A stretch of 64,000 nucleotides of DNA from Burkholderiales bacterium (GTDB taxonomy: Bacteria; Pseudomonadota; Gammaproteobacteria; Burkholderiales; Usitatibacteraceae): assembly GCA_025359985.1 (NCBI GenBank), contig JANYDB010000068.1, positions 1-64,000 on the forward strand, read 5' to 3'. Made by a program: the position numbers and the translations under genes. How positions within the stretch are numbered: position 1 is the first letter of the stretch; each line of letters opens with the position of its first letter. Positions 63,377 through 64,000 of the stretch are shown here, piece by piece. Below the pieces are notes generated by a model that saw only the letters and a list, made by a program, of their open reading frames with translations, did not search any database and had not been told where the DNA came from.

Positions 63377-64000
63377 TTAAAGTAAAGAATTGATGTGCAA
63401 ATACGCGGCTGCCGCAATCGGGGGCGCAAGTATATTTTCAGACGCCAGTATGCAGGGAATGGTTCCCAGCCAGGGTGCAGACAGCATTGATTGCAGCGTC
63501 GCAATATTTCCATCCAGTCTGTGCATCGGCGTTGCCGAAACCACATTTGCCACCCAGCCTGCTAGCCGATAGCCGCGCGTGCGAATGGCTTCTGCCGTGA
63601 GCAAGGCATGATTCAGGCAGCCCAGCCGCATGCCAACCACCAGAATCACCTCCAAACTAAGTAATGCCGGTATATCTGCCATGGAATGCGTGGCATTGAG
63701 TGGGACCAAAAAGCCGCCTGCGCCTTCGACCAATACGCATTCACTTTGTGCGGCAAGCCTGTCGAACGCGGCGCGAATTACCTGGGCATCCATCACAATA
63801 TTTTCATGCGTGGCGGCCAGATGGGGCGCAATCGCTTCACGCAGGCAATAGGGGTTGACGTCGCGTGATTCAAACCGATTTTGGGTAATCGCCTGCAGAG
63901 CAGCAACATCATCGTTGACAGCGTGGCCATCGATATCTATGGTTCCCGCGGCGACCGGTTTCATCGGCGCAACCTTGAGCCCACGCGCTTGCAACACATG
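63377..64000 (-). CDS. bioD: Dethiobiotin synthetase (5' end outside window)
   Basis: The C-terminal 207 or so residues of BioD: HVLQARGLKVAPMKPVAAG (substrate Lys and P2 region), DVNPYCLREAIAPHLAA, LVEGAGGFLVPLN (Walker B-like EGAGG), VILVVGMRLGCLNHALLTAEAI and GWVANVV. It closes the ureido ring of dethiobiotin from diaminopelargonate, CO2 and ATP in biotin synthesis. About 20 N-terminal residues with the P-loop (GTDTxxGKT) lie beyond the right edge. The stop codon at 63377 is 17 bp before the copper-chaperone start. Confidence 0.93.
   Translation of the reverse strand, partial: HVLQARGLKVAPMKPVAAGTIDIDGHAVNDDVAALQAITQNRFESRDVNPYCLREAIAPHLAATHENIVMDAQVIRAAFDRLAAQSECVLVEGAGGFLVPLNATHSMADIPALLSLEVILVVGMRLGCLNHALLTAEAIRTRGYRLAGWVANVVSATPMHRLDGNIATLQSMLSAPWLGTIPCILASENILAPPIAAAAYLHINSLL

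Overview
The window reads as a chromosomal segment of a betaproteobacterium, probably Burkholderiales-like, with roughly half G+C. The evidence is the gene order: yraN / PBP-activator / rsmI, then pyrC, DUF3025 and rnpB, a complete division and cell-wall (dcw) cluster from mraZ to ftsZ, and then lpxC, DUF721 (dciA), an M23 peptidase, secA, argJ, an ATPase and a MutT/ThiE fusion. The genus cannot be named from this sequence alone. No tRNA, rRNA, CRISPR array or classical insertion sequence was seen.

Layout. (1) 1-5.6 kb is an accessory patch: a cut-off Ig-like surface-protein fragment, an AAA/ABC-type ATPase with a zinc-hook-like CxxC and a HEPN/anticodon-nuclease-like tail, a serC remnant, and a REP-associated tyrosine transposase (RAYT) surrounded by its GTCTGACCCC palindromes. 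(2) 5.6-11.5 kb holds housekeeping genes on the minus strand (yaeQ, an S4 protein, a YchJ-type protein, prfC, a GlcD-type flavoprotein, rfaE2) and one plus-strand DUF1415 gene. (3) 11.6-20.4 kb is a lipid-modification locus: a di-iron desaturase-like gene opposite an eight-gene operon (flavin amine oxidase, DUF1365, cyclopropane-fatty-acid synthase, chalcone-isomerase-like protein, MFS transporter, DUF3833 lipoprotein, SDR, NTF2-like). (4) 20.4-27.4 kb carries envelope and housekeeping genes (BON lipoprotein, yraN, LpoA-like, rsmI, nhaA, pyrC, DUF3025) and the RNase P RNA. (5) 27.8-46.4 kb is the dcw cluster, tightly packed with many 1-11 bp overlaps. It has a clear promoter and MraZ operator in front and a strong terminator behind ftsZ. 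(6) 46.5-56.7 kb runs from lpxC to the MutT/ThiE fusion. (7) 56.7-58.9 kb is an AT-rich islet of damaged small genes, closed by a second, diverged copy of the 3' end of the ThiE-like gene. (8) 59-64 kb holds an HSP20 gene with a sigma-32-type promoter and a ROSE-like RNA thermometer, a large secreted CehA/McbA-like protein with Ig-like repeats, a PCu(A)C copper chaperone and the start-less end of bioD.

The most unusual signal is a family of palindromes that are always 66 bp long. Eight copies were found by eye. Their outer arms vary in sequence but stay largely complementary. Most copies sit in gaps right beside genes, including the mraY-murD gap. Two lie in frame (66 bp is 22 codons) inside rsmI and inside the MutT/ThiE fusion, where one fills what should be a short turn of the ThiE-like domain. 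This resembles the protein-coding palindromic elements known from Rickettsia. A second repeat family (REP, about 19 bp) flanks the RAYT and also brackets the ATPase/nuclease gene in inverted orientation, which suggests that gene moved in with the repeats.

All family assignments come from reading motifs and gene order; no database search was run. Start codons were chosen from overlap with the upstream gene, visible ribosome binding sites, or the usual family length.
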